Below are positions 61,815-64,000 of a stretch of 64,000 bases of DNA, one piece after another (position 1 is the first letter of the stretch; every line of letters starts with the position of its first letter). Source of the stretch: Diploptera punctata. Its lineage: Eukaryota; Arthropoda; Insecta; Blattodea; Blaberidae. The DNA is taken from the NCBI GenBank assembly GCA_030220185.1, contig JASPKZ010007301.1, positions 124,001-188,000 on the forward strand, read 5' to 3'. Under the pieces are notes generated by a model. It searched no databases. It saw nothing but the letters and a program-made list of their open reading frames with translations, and was not told where the DNA came from. A program made the position numbers and the translations under genes.

Positions 61815-62268
61815 TCAAATTTGGGAATTTTTAACATTATGAGCTTCAATTCATAAGAATTAAATGAATCGTGATTTCTTCTTACCTCAAACTTCTATGT
61901 TTTTTTAAACACAGCACTGCAGTATCAGTGACCCATTGTCACCATCGTCAGCTGTTTTCACGACTGTCAATTTTTTCTTTTGCCGGTAATTATCCAAACT
62001 GCCATCTGGTGTTCTTTTGAAGGAATTATTCAAAAATACAACAGATGGCAGTTTAGAAAATGATTCATTCAAAAGAACACCAGATGGCAGTTTAGAAAAT
62101 AATTCCTTCAAAAGAACACCAGATGGCAGTTTGGATAATTACTGGCAAAAGAAAAAATTGGCAGTCATGAAAACAGCTGACGATGGTGACAATGGGTCAC
62201 TGATACTGCAGTGCTGTGTTTAAAAAACATAAAAGTATGAGGTAAGAAGAAATCACGATTCATTTTTT
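61815..62268. repeat. PLE-end foldback with 39-bp repeats
   Basis: Inverted arms (GAATCGTGATTTCTTCTTAC and its reverse), each with CACTGCAGTATCAGTGACCC. The plus arm encodes FKNTTDGSLENDSFKRTPDG and further GSLENNSFKRTPDG repeats. Relative of 37838-38234 with one more 39-bp unit. The hammerhead box CTGACGA is complete on both strands but GAAA is GATA. Confidence 0.9.
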
Positions 62269-62429
62269 ATGAGTTTTACAGAAATTATGAACATTAAAGT
62301 TAATAAATAAATGCAGAGTGAACATGTCTGATGAAATATATGAGTCAGATTTGATTTGCTCTAAATAATTATATTAAAACATTATGTACGTATCTGCATG
62401 TGGCTTTATGTATCAATGAAATCAAGTCT

Positions 62430-63130
62430 CACATCTCTGTAAGAAATCCAAGACTATTAAACTCCATAACCAATAGCAATATGCCGGCTATCATGTTAGA
62501 TAATGAACAAATTCCTTATACCGACATTGTTAAAAACTTGGGACTTTACTTAGATTCTAATTTAAATTGGATTTAATTTCTCTTCAAATTTAAATTGGAA
62601 TACTCAAATAAAACAAACATCTAAAATGATCTCCTTAATGCATTCCCTAAAGAGTCTCAAAAACTTTCTTCCTACAGCTCTTAAAAGAATTTTAATTCAA
62701 ACTTTAGTAATGCCGCATTTTGACTATTGTGACGTTCTACTAACTGACATAAGTGACCGATTGTCGGACAAACTGCAGCATGTCCATAATATGTGTATCA
62801 GATTCATATTTAATGTCCGAAAATACTATCACATTTCTTCATTTTTTCACGAATTGTCATGTCTACATCTAAAAGAGAGAAGAAAATTACACTGCCTAAT
62901 TCTCTTATTTAAGATCCTACATATCTCGACTCCCAATTATTTATCATTAGGTTTCCAGTATCTATCCTCCAACCATAACTTAAGCACAAGATCACAACAT
63001 AGTCTCCTGCTTAATATACCGCAACATAGGACATCACATCGCTCCATGTCATATACTATTTTCACTTCTTGCAATTGAAATTCACAACAAATAAGGGGCT
63101 GCTGGACATTGGCATCGTTTAAGAGATATC
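62430..63130 (+). mobile_element. Jockey/CR1-like LINE, RT C-terminal region
   Basis: NPRLLNSITNSN, DIVKNLGLYLDSNLNW, then after a 28-bp duplication LKRILIQTLVMPHFDYCDVL, RLSDKLQHVHNMCIRFIF and HLKERRKLHCLILLFKIL. The LG-YLD--L-W and L---I-P--YC----- patterns are those of jockey/CR1-type elements. A stop at 63078 precedes the last motif (FKRYLNLYLL). Confidence 0.82.
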
Positions 63131-63474
63131 TAAATTTATATTTGCTCTAACCTCGACTTCATCGTTACCCACTGAAAGGTACATATGTTAATTGGTGTTT
63201 CTCATATAATTTATCATATTTATATTAATATTATCATTATTTATATTATTATACTCTTATCATAAGTATTGTCATTGTTATTATCGTTTAAAATTTTGTT
63301 TGTGCAAGAAATTTACACTGCAACATTTAATATATTTTTAACTCTTTATAATTAGTATAATATATATCTATATTTGTCAAATATTTATTTGTATTTGTGC
63401 CGGTTCAGTGTAAGAGAAAGCCTAATGGCCTTAACTCTGCCAGAATAAATAGATTGTTGCTGCCATCAATGCTG
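63131..63474. other. No feature recognised
   Basis: AT-rich. Contains short ATT/TTA-rich stretches only. Confidence 0.4.
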
Positions 63475-64000
63475 CCACCACCACCGCCATCATCATCATG
63501 ATTACCATCACCATCATCATCATTGTCATCACCAACATGATCAACACCACCACCAACATGATCAACACCACCATCATGATCACCACCACCACCACCACCA
63601 TCATGATCACCACCACCACCACAATCATCATGATCACCATCATCACCACCACCACCATCATCATCATCACCAACATGATCAACACCACCACCAACATCAT
63701 GATCACCACCACCACCACAATCATCATGATCACCATCACCACCACCATCATCATCATCACCAACATGATCAACACCACCACCAACATCATGATCACCACA
63801 CCACCACAATCATCATGATCACCATCATCACCACCACCACCATCATCATCATCACCAACATGATCAACACCACCACCATCATGATCACCACCACCACAAT
63901 CATTATCACCATCATCACCACCACCACCACCACCACCACCATCATCATCACCAACAAGATCAACACCACCACCAACATCATGATCACCATCACCACCACC
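63475..64000. repeat. (CAC/CAT/ATC)n microsatellite reaching the window end
   Basis: More than 520 bp of CAC, CAT and ATC triplets with a higher-order pattern (CACCAACATGATCAACACCA recurs). Long frames on both strands (Gly-Asp-His-rich or Val-Met-rich) are by-products of the repeat. Confidence 0.97.

Noticed and set aside
63405..64000. Gly-Asp-His-rich and Val-Met-rich reading frames as proteins
   Set aside because: They are translations of a CAC/CAT microsatellite in different frames and on both strands.

Overview
The window looks like insect nuclear DNA that is almost entirely transposable elements, with one recognisable host gene. It is AT-rich. It is packed with 5'-truncated LINEs, several families of tRNA-headed SINEs, Penelope-like elements (PLEs), DNA transposons and long simple repeats. 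From memory, the commonest LINE (C-terminus ending NLRVR, then GTAAGTAAG tails) and the commonest SINE resemble sequences often carried into gene models of the cockroach Periplaneta americana. A blattodean source is therefore likely but not proven.

Layout. 1-10 kb: nested LINE-A and SINE copies. 9.9-19 kb: DNA transposon remnants (a hAT-like element with a LINE nested in it, a MITE pair, a second hAT-like element whose right end is amplified in tandem, a Tigger/pogo-like element) plus LINE-B and LINE-C copies. 20-28 kb: SINEs, a 182-bp tandem array, and two inverted copies of a composite repeat made of a foldback and an intron-containing tRNA-Tyr. 28.2-28.9 kb: a short Helitron. 29.1-31.8 kb: a satellite array that inverts near its end. 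32.1-34.6 kb: PLE ends around the best-preserved LINE, which sits between two 377-bp direct repeats.

From 34.9 to 59.6 kb the minus strand carries the last seven recognisable exons of a HELQ (POLQ-like helicase) gene. Most junctions are clean phase-0 AG/GT sites; one exon appears frameshifted. Its introns hold at least 18 PLE fragments. These show the GIY-YIG endonuclease region and end in hammerhead-ribozyme cores followed by TATGAGGTRAG. Many PLE ends are fused head to head into long palindromes. From 59.6 kb to the end there is a DD41D mariner-like element with 107-109-bp terminal repeats and two frameshifts, another PLE palindrome, a jockey/CR1-like LINE fragment and a (CAC/CAT)n microsatellite running off the window.

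No rRNA, CRISPR or bacterial-type signal was seen. Apart from the HELQ exons, the reading frames that I recognise are transposon-derived. Assignments rest on motif recognition by eye; no alignment or database search was run.
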